From positions 1 to 61,802 of the forward strand of contig NZ_JACIEE010000016.1 of NCBI RefSeq assembly GCF_014196765.1: DNA of 61,802 nt, in the 5' to 3' direction. The position numbers were made by a program, and so were the translations under genes. The stretch is from Mycoplana azooxidifex. GTDB lineage: Bacteria > Pseudomonadota > Alphaproteobacteria > Rhizobiales > Rhizobiaceae. This document shows, piece after piece, positions 36,849-45,384 of the stretch. Numbering within the stretch: position 1 is the first letter of the stretch; the number at the start of each line of letters is the position of its first letter. Under the pieces are notes generated by a model. That model saw nothing but the letters and a program-made list of their open reading frames with translations. It was not told the DNA's origin and did no database searches.

Positions 36849-37315
36849 GATGGCCTCCATTTTCCTGTTTAGGGTCATCGATTGCGCCGCCTTGAAGCGC
36901 CGCCTCACGCCGCTCTCCCCGAAAGAGCCGCGACGGGGGAAACCTAGTTAGCGTTTTCAACAGATTAACGACAAAGTGAGGATTATTGCCGGAACGTTAA
37001 CGCACATTCCGCTGGTCGGGCCACCAACTCATTTGAATCATTATCGTTAAATATCAGTAATTTATGCCGAAGGATTTTGAAATGGAAGTTCAAGCGAGAA
37101 AATTCCGGAAAACAGAAAGCCCATCGTCGGGGTATCGGGATACCGGTCGTTTTCCGCGGTGATCGGCTGGGCCTGGACGTGTCTGCCAACACCTATTGGA
37201 AGGACGCTCAGGTGCGCTGAGCGACCCGGCGGGTCGCGAATCGATACAGCGAAATTTCATTAAAGTTTCATACTGGCTGGTTCATTCAGCCGGCTCGATC
37301 CGCTAGCCTTTCAAC
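36849..37315. other. Divergent T3SS intergenic region
   Basis: A 467-bp, comparatively AT-rich spacer between the leftward small protein/sctD genes and the rightward sctC operon. It contains several CGTTAA/GTTAACG-like words (about 36965-37050) and the direct repeat at 37255-37271, but no tts box that I can recognise and no credible gene. It probably holds promoters for both directions. Confidence 0.5.
37255..37271 (+). promoter_or_regulatory. PhoB/OmpR-type direct-repeat box upstream of sctC
   Basis: TTTCAT-TAAAG-TTTCAT: two 6-bp repeats with an 11-bp period, as in Pho boxes (TGTCAT repeats) bound by OmpR/PhoB-family regulators. It ends 44 bp before the sctC start. No such regulator is encoded inside the T3SS locus; the nearest is at 9288-9983. 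Confidence 0.4.
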
Positions 37316-38029
37316 ATGAGGTTTTGGGTTTGGCCAGCTTATGCGTTGAAAGCGACCGTTGCCGGTTTTCGGTCGGGCGCAAGGCTGCTGATTGCCGCTG
37401 GTGCATTGGCTACACTGCCCGTAATCATGCCTATACCGGCGATGGCTGCGACGCCGGCATGGTTTGCTTCCCCCTACAATTACGTCGTTCTCGATCAGGA
37501 CGTGCGCGTCGCGCTGACGGAATTCGGGCGCAATCTCGGCCTGCCGGTCGTGCTGTCGGATGCCGTGACCGGTCGCGTGCGGGGGCGGATCGAGGCAAAG
37601 ACTGCCGGCGAGTTCATGGATCGTCTGACCGATACAAACGGACTGACCTGGTATTTTGATGGCTCTGTCCTGCATGTCAGCGCCGACAAGGAGTTCGTGA
37701 CGCGCGTCATCGATGCCGGCCGTCTGCGCGGCGATGTGGTGGCAAGCGAGATGCGTGAACTGGGCCTCGCTGACGAACGGTTCTCGCTGCGCGCCGCGCG
37801 CAACGGCAATGTCATAACCGTGTCAGGACCACCTGCTTACATCAACGTCGTTGGACAGCTCGTGGAACGCATGCAACCGGAACCTGTCGTCATTGGCGAC
37901 GATCCGCGAGTGCGCGTGTTTCGCGGCGGGGTGATGACGGAAGTCGTCTCGGCCGGACCGGCAGATAACCACCAGTCCGGTTCGGACCGCGAGAATGCGG
38001 ACCGCAAGGAGCGGGTGGCTCGACCTTGA
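37316..38029 (+). CDS. sctC: T3SS secretin N-terminal half (RhcC1-like)
   Basis: 237 residues. A signal peptide is likely (MRFWVWPAYALKATVAGF..., hydrophobic LLIAAGALATLPVIM, cleavage near AMA-A). The mature part has the secretin N0/N1 pattern: NYVVLDQDVRVALTEFGRNL, LPVVLSDAVTGRVRG, EFMDRLTDTNGLTWYFDGSV and a second ring-building motif. The membrane pore domain is absent; the protein ends in a polar tail. Rhizobial T3SSs are known to split the secretin into RhcC1 and RhcC2, and this corresponds to RhcC1. RhcC2 is not in the window. No good ribosome site is visible. Confidence 0.8.
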   Translation: MRFWVWPAYALKATVAGFRSGARLLIAAGALATLPVIMPIPAMAATPAWFASPYNYVVLDQDVRVALTEFGRNLGLPVVLSDAVTGRVRGRIEAKTAGEFMDRLTDTNGLTWYFDGSVLHVSADKEFVTRVIDAGRLRGDVVASEMRELGLADERFSLRAARNGNVITVSGPPAYINVVGQLVERMQPEPVVIGDDPRVRVFRGGVMTEVVSAGPADNHQSGSDRENADRKERVARP

Positions 38030-38083
38030 GACGGGCGGAAGGCGTTCTGCCTTCGTCCAACCCGAATAAGAGGAGCAAGACCC

Positions 38084-38299
38084 ATGGCAACGACCCCTGT
38101 ATCCGGCGTGGATTCCGTTTCGTTTTCGACGACCGACGGTGAAGCCGCTTTCGACGCAGCCGTGAACAATGCGCAGAGCGGCGAAATTACGCCCGAGCTG
38201 GAAGATATGATGATCGAGGGCGCCATCACCATCGGCGGCCAGATGATCATCATGCCGCGCGCCAACGATATCCTCAACGAGGCAATGTCCGACGAGTAA
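38084..38299 (+). CDS. Small T3SS protein, candidate needle subunit (71 residues)
   Basis: GAGGAG lies about 9 nt before the ATG. The protein is acidic and helical (MATTPVSGVDSVSFSTTDG, then EAAFDAAVNNAQ and a Met/Ile-rich end), without signal peptide or Cys. Length and position, just before sctI, fit a needle protein SctF, but sequence similarity is too weak to claim it. The helix EAAFDAAV resembles the corresponding stretch of the two shared-tail proteins at 36690 and 46900. A GAAGGC/GCCTTC hairpin at 38039-38055 separates it from sctC. Confidence 0.7.
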   Translation: MATTPVSGVDSVSFSTTDGEAAFDAAVNNAQSGEITPELEDMMIEGAITIGGQMIIMPRANDILNEAMSDE

Positions 38300-38331
38300 T
38301 CGCCTGACGCGATCCTTTCGGAGGGAAAGTC

Positions 38332-38784
38332 ATGACGACACCGATCGTTGCTGCGGGTGTGCCGCAGCCGACAGCCGTACAGGACGCGGTGCCGCAGGCA
38401 ACGCAGAATCTGTTCGAACACATTGCAGCCCAAGCTCAATCCCTCCCGGAAGGCGCGGGACCATCGCAGCTTGGGCAGGAAGTGCTGCAGAATCTCAAAG
38501 GTTTCTTCGAGCGTAGCGGCAGTTTTGCCGAGCGTGCGAGCGGCCTGACGCAGCGCACCCCGCAGGCGACCGGCGGCGAACTCGTCAGTGTCGGCCCGAA
38601 GGGTACGGGCGGAACCGATCTTTCGCAGACGCGCAATTCGGCCGTTCCTGTCGATCAGAGCCAGGTTGACAAGGTCATCCAGTCCCTCAGCATGATATTC
38701 GATCATTCGATCGAAACCCAGATGGTGGTGCGCGGCACGACGCAGGTGTCGGGCGCGGCCAATACCCTGTTGCGCGGCCAGTGA
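38332..38784 (+). CDS. sctI: T3SS inner-rod protein SctI
   Basis: 150 residues; GGAGGG about 8 nt upstream of the ATG. The C-terminal helix ...IETQMVVRGTTQVSGAANTL-LRGQ is typical of SctI/YscI/HrpB proteins, which line the base of the export channel under the needle; the N-terminal two thirds is variable. It sits immediately before sctJ (4-nt overlap), the conserved sctI-sctJ order. Confidence 0.8.
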   Translation: MTTPIVAAGVPQPTAVQDAVPQATQNLFEHIAAQAQSLPEGAGPSQLGQEVLQNLKGFFERSGSFAERASGLTQRTPQATGGELVSVGPKGTGGTDLSQTRNSAVPVDQSQVDKVIQSLSMIFDHSIETQMVVRGTTQVSGAANTLLRGQ

Positions 38785-39596
38785 TAAACGCGCGCTTTGT
38801 GGGGTTTCTCACCTCTTTCGCCGCCGCGCCGCTGCGCAAGGTCGCGGGCGCGGCGCTCATTTTGTGTGCCCTGATCCTGACCGGCTGTCAGGAGGATCTC
38901 TATACCAATCTTGCCGAGCGCGAGGCCAACTCCATGGTCGCGACGCTGCAGCGCAATGGCATTCCGGCCGGTCGCGTCTTGCAGGAAGACGGCAAGATGA
39001 AAGTCGTCGTTGATAAAGACCGTTTTTCCGAAGCGGTGCGCGTGCTCGAGGATGCCGGCCTGCCGAAACAGGCTTTTGCCTCGATGGGCGAAATCTTCCA
39101 GCAGGAGGGCCTCGTCGCCTCGCCGATGCAGGAGCGCGCAAAGATGCTCTATGCGCTGTCGGAGGAACTGTCGAAGACGGTGTCCGAAATCGACGGCGTG
39201 CTTTCGGCGCGCATCCATATCGTGCTGCCGGACAATGATCCCCTGCGCCGCGAAGCCTCGCCATCGTCGGCCTCCGTCTTTATCCGGCACGAACCGGGCC
39301 TGAGGATCGATCCGCTGATTCCGCAGATCAAGACGCTGGTTGCCAACGGCATTGCCGGCTTGTCCTATGACAAGGTCTCCGTTGTGCCTGTGGCTGCACC
39401 CGTCGCGCAGCCGGCTTCGACAACGCAGCCGATGGTTTCGTTCATTGGCCTCTGGATGCTGGAAAGCAGCGTTTCGCGGGCGATGTGGATCGTCGGCGGG
39501 CTGGGGCTGCTGGTCGTCGTGCTCATCGGCGCTCTGGTCGCAGTGGTCTGGCGCCAGCGCGGCCAGAAAACCTATCAGCTGGAGAGCTATCGATGA
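38781..39596 (+). CDS. sctJ: T3SS inner-ring lipoprotein SctJ (NolT/RhcJ-like)
   Basis: 271 residues from a GTG overlapping the sctI stop. Lipobox LILTGC near residue 36, then the YscJ/FliF fold (DLYTNLAEREANSMVATLQR, ASMGEIFQQEGLVASPMQER, LSARIHIVLP, ASVFIRH) and one C-terminal membrane helix (WIVGGLGLLVVVLIGALVAV). It forms the inner-membrane ring with SctD. Confidence 0.95.
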   Translation: MINARFVGFLTSFAAAPLRKVAGAALILCALILTGCQEDLYTNLAEREANSMVATLQRNGIPAGRVLQEDGKMKVVVDKDRFSEAVRVLEDAGLPKQAFASMGEIFQQEGLVASPMQERAKMLYALSEELSKTVSEIDGVLSARIHIVLPDNDPLRREASPSSASVFIRHEPGLRIDPLIPQIKTLVANGIAGLSYDKVSVVPVAAPVAQPASTTQPMVSFIGLWMLESSVSRAMWIVGGLGLLVVVLIGALVAVVWRQRGQKTYQLESYR

Positions 39597-40180
39597 GCGA
39601 TATGCCTTCGCACCTTCACCCGGACCGCATGGCCGTATGTTTTCGCAGTGCCGGTGTTGCCGGACTGCCGGAAAAGCTGACGAGCGAGCCGCGTTTTGCC
39701 GCCCGCCTCGCCGGCGTGCTGCATCGACATTATGATCTGGCCGAGATCGACGAGAGAGGCGGTGCGCAGGAGGATCAAGCCCTTGCCGGACTTTCGCGCG
39801 AGGAGCTTGAAGGTCTTTCCGTCCGGGCAGGCGTTATCCTTCGCGCTCGCGAGTTCCTGCAGGAAATCCGTGGTCCCGTTCTGGCAGCCCTGGCCGAGCG
39901 CTTTGGCGCCGATGGCCTGGAAGATGCCCGCCGGCATGTGGGCCTTGCGGTTGACCGCCCTAAGACGATGGATCTGGACGCGCTCGAAGCGACCGTGAAG
40001 TTGGAAGGCGAGGCCTGCCTTGCCGCCTGGATTGCCGCTTTGCCGTTGCCTTTGTCGCGGCGCGTGCGGCTGAAGTGGCCGAACGACCATGCCGTGCCGG
40101 TGACACAAGATGTCGCCATCCTCGAACGCGGGCCGCTGATCCTGCGCCGACTGGCGTCCAATACGGGCCATAACGCATGA
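39593..40180 (+). CDS. sctK: T3SS sorting-platform protein SctK (NolU-like)
   Basis: 195 residues from the ATG at 39593, which overlaps the sctJ stop by 4 nt; the frame is open upstream inside sctJ but the coupled ATG is the natural start. No membrane segment. By position (nolT-nolU-nolV-rhcN order) and length it is SctK/NolU, the adaptor that links the sorting platform to the inner ring. Sequence motifs alone are weak for this fast-evolving family. Confidence 0.75.
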   Translation: MSDMPSHLHPDRMAVCFRSAGVAGLPEKLTSEPRFAARLAGVLHRHYDLAEIDERGGAQEDQALAGLSREELEGLSVRAGVILRAREFLQEIRGPVLAALAERFGADGLEDARRHVGLAVDRPKTMDLDALEATVKLEGEACLAAWIAALPLPLSRRVRLKWPNDHAVPVTQDVAILERGPLILRRLASNTGHNA

Positions 40181-40767
40181 CGGAAATGCCGAACCGGCCG
40201 CTCGCCCGTATCATCCGGGCTGAAGAGGCCGATAGCTGGATCGATGGTTTTGCGTTTCTCGAACGTGCCAGGACCGAGGCGGCTGCAATTCGTGCCACTG
40301 CCGAAGACGAGGTAGCGGAAGCACGTGAGGCCGGACGTCTTGACGGCCGCAAGGCCGGCGAGGCGGAGGCTGCAGCACTTCTCATGCGCACGCAGGCCGA
40401 TGTCGAACGTTATCTCGCCTCTGTCGAGCCCCTGGTTGCAGCGCTGGCCATGGAGATTGTCGAGCGGGTTATCGGCACGATCGATGACTCTGAGCTTGTG
40501 GCGCGGGCGGCCCGGCAGGCGCTGGAGGCCTTGCGCGAGGAAAAGGCCGTCGTCGTCAATGTGGCCCCGGATCTGACCGCCGAGGTTCAACAGCGTCTTG
40601 CCGCATTCGGCCCTATGGTGACGACGGTGCGTGTCGCAACCGATCGCCATCTTTCGTCACGGCAATGCACGGTGACGACGGCTTCGACCAGCATTGATGT
40701 CGGCATCGACGCGCAGCTTGAAGCGATCCGCGCCGCCATGGTGGAACAGGACCGGAGCGGCGCATGA
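40177..40767 (+). CDS. sctL: T3SS stator protein SctL (NolV-like)
   Basis: 196 residues, start overlapping the sctK stop by 4 nt. An Ala/Glu-rich helical N-terminal half (ARTEAAAIRATAEDEVAEAR, AGEAEAAALLMRTQADV) is followed by a conserved C-terminal domain (AMEIVERVIGTIDDSELVAR, VNVAPDL), as in SctL/FliH. It binds and restrains the ATPase SctN encoded next. Confidence 0.88.
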   Translation: MTEMPNRPLARIIRAEEADSWIDGFAFLERARTEAAAIRATAEDEVAEAREAGRLDGRKAGEAEAAALLMRTQADVERYLASVEPLVAALAMEIVERVIGTIDDSELVARAARQALEALREEKAVVVNVAPDLTAEVQQRLAAFGPMVTTVRVATDRHLSSRQCTVTTASTSIDVGIDAQLEAIRAAMVEQDRSGA

Positions 40768-42101
40768 GCCAGCTGCGCCGTCCTGATCTCAATGCCATTC
40801 TGCCGCGTCTGTCGCAGGCTGTGTCCTCCGTGGATACACGCCCGACACGGGGCCGCGTGCGCGAAATCCGCGGCGTCATCGTTCATGCCAGTCTGCCGCA
40901 GGCGCGCATTGGCGAGCTCTGCCATCTGCGCGATCCGGTGACCGGACGGCAGGTGCCGGCCGAGGTGATCGGTTTCGAGGATGAACGCGCGGTGCTGTCG
41001 CCGATCGGCGATCTCGAGGGCATGTCGGCGCGCGCCGAGGTCATTGCGACGGGGCGTGCCCTGCGCGTGCCGGTCAGCGAGGCGCTGCTCGGGCGCGTGA
41101 TCGACCCGCTCGGCCGGGCGCTCGATGCCGAGGCAGAGATGATCGCCACGACCGAAACCTATCCCGTTCAGGCCGATCCGCCGGATGCGCTGCAGCGCGA
41201 CATTATCGAACATCCGCTGCGCCTCGGCGTGCGGGCGATCGATGGCCTGATGACCGTTGCCCGCGGTCAGCGTGTCGGCATTTTTGGTGAGCCTGGCGTC
41301 GGCAAGTCGTCGCTTCTCGCATCCATCGTCGCCGGCACAGAGGCGGATGTGATCGTTGTCGGGCTGATCGGCGAGCGTGGCCGCGAAGTGCGCGAGTTCG
41401 TCGATGTTCAACTGAGCGCGCAGGCGCGAAAAAAGGCAGTCACCGTGGTGGCGACGTCGGATCGGCCGGCGATCGAACGCGTCAAGGCCGCTTACGTTGC
41501 AACCGCCATTGCCGAATATTTTCGCGACCGCGGCCGCAATGTTCTGCTGTTGATGGATTCGGTGACGCGTTTCGCCCGCGCGCAGCGCGAGATCGGTCTT
41601 GCGGCCGGCGAACCTCCGACCCGACGCGGTTTTCCGCCGTCCTTCTTTGCCGCCTTGCCGCGCCTGCTTGAACGTGCGGGGCCGGGCAGGGGCGGGTCTA
41701 TCACGGCGCTTTATACCGTGCTGACCGAGGGCGATGGCGGACTCGATCCGGTGGCGGAAGAAACCAAGGCGATCCTCGACGGCCATATCATGCTGTCGGG
41801 CGAACTTGCCCAGCGCAACCATTTTCCGGCGATCGACGTGCTGAAGAGCCGAAGCCGCCTGATGAACACGGTGGTCGGTCAAGACCATCGTGATCTTGCC
41901 GGCACCATCCGCGAGAACATGGCGGCCTATCGCGACATCGAACTGCTGCTGCGCGTCGGTGAATACAAGGCGGGCAACGATGCGAAGGCCGACGCGGCGG
42001 TGGCGCGGCGCGATGCAATCGAAGCCTTCCTGCGCCAGCCTTCGGACGAGATCTGCGATATCGAGACGACGATCAAACGCATGACGGAGATCGTCGGATG
42101 A
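40764..42101 (+). CDS. sctN: T3SS ATPase SctN
   Basis: 445 residues with intact catalytic motifs: Walker A GEPGVGKSSL (about residue 174), GLIGERGREVREF, Walker B VLLLMDSVTRFARAQREIGL and PPTRRGFPPS. This is the F1-beta-like hexameric ATPase that releases chaperones and unfolds substrates at the export gate. Length and motifs match RhcN/YscN, and not the flagellar FliI by context. Confidence 0.96.
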   Translation: MSQLRRPDLNAILPRLSQAVSSVDTRPTRGRVREIRGVIVHASLPQARIGELCHLRDPVTGRQVPAEVIGFEDERAVLSPIGDLEGMSARAEVIATGRALRVPVSEALLGRVIDPLGRALDAEAEMIATTETYPVQADPPDALQRDIIEHPLRLGVRAIDGLMTVARGQRVGIFGEPGVGKSSLLASIVAGTEADVIVVGLIGERGREVREFVDVQLSAQARKKAVTVVATSDRPAIERVKAAYVATAIAEYFRDRGRNVLLLMDSVTRFARAQREIGLAAGEPPTRRGFPPSFFAALPRLLERAGPGRGGSITALYTVLTEGDGGLDPVAEETKAILDGHIMLSGELAQRNHFPAIDVLKSRSRLMNTVVGQDHRDLAGTIRENMAAYRDIELLLRVGEYKAGNDAKADAAVARRDAIEAFLRQPSDEICDIETTIKRMTEIVG

Positions 42102-42583
42102 GCGGTGCATCGGATCTCGGGAAGCTTCTGGCTTTGCGCTCGCTTCGAGAGGAGCGGGCAAAGGCGGCGGTTTCAGTTGCGGCGGCGCGGTTGCGGGATG
42201 CGTCGCGGGCCGTTTCAGATGCCGAAGTTGCGATTGAAAGGCATGAACATGAGACCGACCGGCAGGAACAGCGATTTCTGGAAGCCATGCAGATAAAGCC
42301 GCTTCCCTCCGGTGAATTCGGTCGCCGGCATGAGCTGCTCGGTGTGTCCGACCAGCGTCGCGAGGCCCTGATCGGTGAGCGCGAAAAAACCTCTACCGTA
42401 CTTGACGACTGCGAGCGGGAACTGGCTGCAGCGCAGGCGGAATGGCGGCATCGTCTTTTTGAGCGCGATAGGCTGGCAGAAGCGGAAAGCAGATTGCGAA
42501 CCGCGGACCAGGCGCGAGCAGAAGCCGTGGTGGAGCAGGAAGCGGAAGAAATGAGCGCAGACCGGGTGCGGATGTCATGCTGA
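42098..42583 (+). CDS. sctO: T3SS stalk protein SctO
   Basis: 161 residues, 4-nt overlap with sctN. Almost entirely charged coiled coil (SLREERAKAAVSVAAARLRD, EREKTSTVLDDCERELAAAQ). SctO/YscO/FliJ proteins are short coiled coils that sit in the ATPase centre and connect it to the export gate. Identified by position and structure, as the family has little sequence conservation. Confidence 0.8.
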   Translation: MSGASDLGKLLALRSLREERAKAAVSVAAARLRDASRAVSDAEVAIERHEHETDRQEQRFLEAMQIKPLPSGEFGRRHELLGVSDQRREALIGEREKTSTVLDDCERELAAAQAEWRHRLFERDRLAEAESRLRTADQARAEAVVEQEAEEMSADRVRMSC

Positions 42584-43602
42584 GAGATACGGGCGCGCAT
42601 TTCGGGACCGGATGCGGCGGGGCAAGTGTCGTCAGCGTGCTGGCGGTGCAGCCCGAACTGCCGCCGGCCGATTTGTCGGAACGGCTTTCGCGGATGCGCA
42701 CGCCGATTGCCTGCGTGCTGGGTGAAAGGAAAGTTGAGTTCCACCTTGGTGAGAGATTCTCCGAGGGGGGTGCCGTAACGGTGCCGGTGCGGGTCAGTGA
42801 AGACACCTGCCGCCTGCATCTGTCATCGGCGCTGATTGAATGGCTGCAAGAACCGCTCGGTCTCGAAGGTGCGCTGATCGACGAAGAGCCGCCGCAGCGC
42901 GCGCTGCTGCTGGAATTGGCAGGCCTCGATCTTCTGCGGCTTCTGGAAACCCAGCTGGGTGAAGACATTCGCTTCGGCGAAGGCGATGATGCCACGTTTT
43001 CGCATGCGCTTGACCTGGCGGTCGCAGCCGACGGACACATGCTGCCGCTGCGGCTGCAACTGCCGCTGCGCCTGGCCGAGGCATGGGCCGATTTTCTCGA
43101 TCGCATCCAGCCGCCGGCGCCGGCCGATCTTTCCGGCGTCATTGCCGAGGTCGTCATCGAAGCCGGATCTCAGGATATAACGCGCGACGAACTGGAAAGC
43201 CTGCGGCCGGGCGATATCGTCATGCTCGCAACGCATCGACCGGTCATAGTGATCGACGGCAAGCTGATCGCACCGGTCCGGCGCCAGTCGGATGGCGTGG
43301 AACTGGATGGCCCCTTCTATCCGAAGGCGCGTCGGGCCATGGTCGGGTCGCTGTCGGATAGCCAAGATGGGCAGGCCGGCGCACATGTCCTGCACATGGT
43401 CGTCGAATTTGCCCGCACCTCGATGACATTGAGCGAGATCGACTCGCTGAAACAACGCCAGCCGCTGCCGCTTTCCTATTTCGATGAGACGGGCGTCGAT
43501 ATCGTCATCGACAACAGACGGATCGGCCGCGGCGCACTCGTCATGGTCGGCGCCGGCATGGGCGCACGCATAGTTCATCTCCTGCCCGCGGCCCCGGTAT
43601 AA
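42577..43602 (+). CDS. sctQ: T3SS C-ring/sorting-platform protein SctQ
   Basis: 341 residues, overlapping sctO by 7 nt. The C-terminal SpoA-type domain (LAVAADGHMLPLRLQ, LESLRPGDIVMLATHRPVIV, and a second copy near the end DSLKQRQPLPLSYFDETGVD) matches SctQ/FliM-FliN. Many SctQ genes also give a short C-terminal product from an internal start; an ATG at about 43207-43230 was not tested in detail. Confidence 0.85.
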   Translation: MLRDTGAHFGTGCGGASVVSVLAVQPELPPADLSERLSRMRTPIACVLGERKVEFHLGERFSEGGAVTVPVRVSEDTCRLHLSSALIEWLQEPLGLEGALIDEEPPQRALLLELAGLDLLRLLETQLGEDIRFGEGDDATFSHALDLAVAADGHMLPLRLQLPLRLAEAWADFLDRIQPPAPADLSGVIAEVVIEAGSQDITRDELESLRPGDIVMLATHRPVIVIDGKLIAPVRRQSDGVELDGPFYPKARRAMVGSLSDSQDGQAGAHVLHMVVEFARTSMTLSEIDSLKQRQPLPLSYFDETGVDIVIDNRRIGRGALVMVGAGMGARIVHLLPAAPV

Positions 43603-43616
43603 AGCATCAAGACATC

Positions 43617-44273
43617 ATGACCGAATTCCAGCCCAACCTGATTGCCATTATCATCGTCGTTTCGACGATCGGTCTTCTGCCGCTGGCGGTCGTGACGATG
43701 ACGGGTTTCCTAAAAATCTCAGTCGTACTGTTTCTTATCCGCAATGCGCTCGGCATCCAGCAATCGCCGCCGAACCTCGTGCTTTACGGGATTGCGCTGA
43801 TCCTGACCGTCTACGTAACGACGCCGCTGGTGGGCAATATGTACCGGGCGGTTGAAAACCGGCCGATCGATATCGAAAGCGTCGAGGGCTTGCGCAGTGT
43901 CGGGGAAACGCTGGCCGATCCCCTGCGCAACTATCTCCAGCGGTTTGCCAATGAACGCGAACGGGAGTTCTTCATCCAGGCGACGGACAGCGTGTGGTCA
44001 CCCGAGGCACGCGCCGAGCTGAAGGATGACGATCTCGTCGTGCTGATTCCGGCCTTCGTGGCATCCGAACTGACACGTGCCTTCGAGATCGGTTTCCTTC
44101 TCTACATCCCGTTTCTGGTGATCGATCTGATCGTTGCCAACGTGCTGATGGCCATGGGCATGATGATGGTGTCGCCGACGCTGATCTCCATCCCGCTGAA
44201 GATCTTTCTGTTCGTGGCAGTGGAGGGCTGGTCGCGGCTGATGCACGGACTGATCCTGAGCTACGGAGGATAG
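43617..44273 (+). CDS. sctR: T3SS export-gate protein SctR
   Basis: 218 residues with four membrane segments in the FliP arrangement: MTGFLKISVVLFLIRNALG, LYGIALILTVYVTTPLVG, then ELTRAFEIGFLLYIPFLVID and VLMAMGMMMVSPTLISIPLK. The signature FEIGFLLYIPFLVIDLIVAN is diagnostic. It forms the pore of the export gate with SctS and SctT. Confidence 0.96.
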   Translation: MTEFQPNLIAIIIVVSTIGLLPLAVVTMTGFLKISVVLFLIRNALGIQQSPPNLVLYGIALILTVYVTTPLVGNMYRAVENRPIDIESVEGLRSVGETLADPLRNYLQRFANEREREFFIQATDSVWSPEARAELKDDDLVVLIPAFVASELTRAFEIGFLLYIPFLVIDLIVANVLMAMGMMMVSPTLISIPLKIFLFVAVEGWSRLMHGLILSYGG

Positions 44274-44276
44274 CTG

Positions 44277-44546
44277 ATGGGGCAGGAGATTTTCCTCAAC
44301 GAAATGAACCGTGCGCTGGTGACGGTGCTGATCGTCTCTGCGCCGGCGCTGGGTGTGGCGATCATCATCGGCATCGCCGTCGGCCTCATTCAGGCGCTGA
44401 CGCAGATCCAGGACCAGACACTGCCGCAGGCGGTGAAACTCGTGGCGGTGATGCTGATGCTGATTTTCGTGGGGCCGCTTCTGGCCGTTCAGGTCGGAAC
44501 GCTGGCGAGCCAGTCGCTGGACAATTTCGCTTCTTTGACACGATAG
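44277..44546 (+). CDS. sctS: T3SS export-gate protein SctS
   Basis: 89 residues with two membrane helices separated by the conserved LIQALTQIQDQTLPQAVKLV segment of SctS/FliQ. Starts 3 nt after the sctR stop. Confidence 0.95.
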   Translation: MGQEIFLNEMNRALVTVLIVSAPALGVAIIIGIAVGLIQALTQIQDQTLPQAVKLVAVMLMLIFVGPLLAVQVGTLASQSLDNFASLTR

Positions 44547-44556
44547 GTCTTTTGAG

Positions 44557-45384
44557 ATGAACCTCGCGGCGGCTACGGCAGCGATCACCGAATTTGCCTA
44601 TCCGGTGCTGGTCGCTGCCTCGGTCGCCGTTGCCCGTGCGATGGGCATGATCATGCTGACGCCAGCCTTCATGCGGCTTGGCCTGACGGGCGTGATCCGC
44701 TCGGCGGTGGCCTTTGCGATTTCGCTGCCGATGATCTTTCCGATTTTTCAGCAACTGGCGCTGAGCGGGCAGCCGACGAGTTTCGACCTTGCCGGTCTGC
44801 TCATCAAGGAAATGGTAGTGGGCGCCCTGATCGGGCTTGCCTTCGGCATTCCCTTCTGGGCGGCGGAAGTGGCGGGCGATCTGATCGACCTGCAGCGCGG
44901 CTCCACCATGTCGCAGCTTGTCGATCCGCTGGCTGCCGGCGAATCCTCGGTAACTGCGACATTACTGACCATTTCGCTGCTGGCGCTGTTCTTCATGTCC
45001 GGCGGCTTCATGCTGCTGCTCGACGGGTTTTATCGCAGCTATCAGTTGTGGCCGGCAGCAAGTCTTGCCCCCGTTCTCGATGCACAGGCGTTTACCGGCA
45101 TCCTGCATGTGCTCGACCGCATCATGCAGATCGGCGTGCTCATCATCGCGCCCTTGGTCATCGCCATCCTGATCGTCGATATCATGATGGCCTTCCTGTC
45201 GCGCATGGCCCCGCAGCTGCATGTCTTCGATCTGTCGCTGGCGGTGAAGAACCTGCTCTTCTCGTTCATGATGGTGTTGTATCTTACCTTCCTGGTGCCG
45301 CTGCTGCTTGATCAGATGGGTGCGCTCCGCGGCACGTTCGAGATCCTGCGCGGATTCGTGACGAATGGAGACGGTGCGTCATGA
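44557..45384 (+). CDS. sctT: T3SS export-gate protein SctT
   Basis: 275 residues with about six or seven membrane helices and SctT/FliR motifs: VGALIGLAFGIPFWAAEVAG, DLIDLQRGSTMSQLVDPLAA, MAFLSRMAPQLHVFDLSLAV. Completes the SctRST core. In most T3SS operons sctU follows; here a soluble 482-residue protein overlaps its stop by 4 nt instead. Confidence 0.95.
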   Translation: MNLAAATAAITEFAYPVLVAASVAVARAMGMIMLTPAFMRLGLTGVIRSAVAFAISLPMIFPIFQQLALSGQPTSFDLAGLLIKEMVVGALIGLAFGIPFWAAEVAGDLIDLQRGSTMSQLVDPLAAGESSVTATLLTISLLALFFMSGGFMLLLDGFYRSYQLWPAASLAPVLDAQAFTGILHVLDRIMQIGVLIIAPLVIAILIVDIMMAFLSRMAPQLHVFDLSLAVKNLLFSFMMVLYLTFLVPLLLDQMGALRGTFEILRGFVTNGDGAS

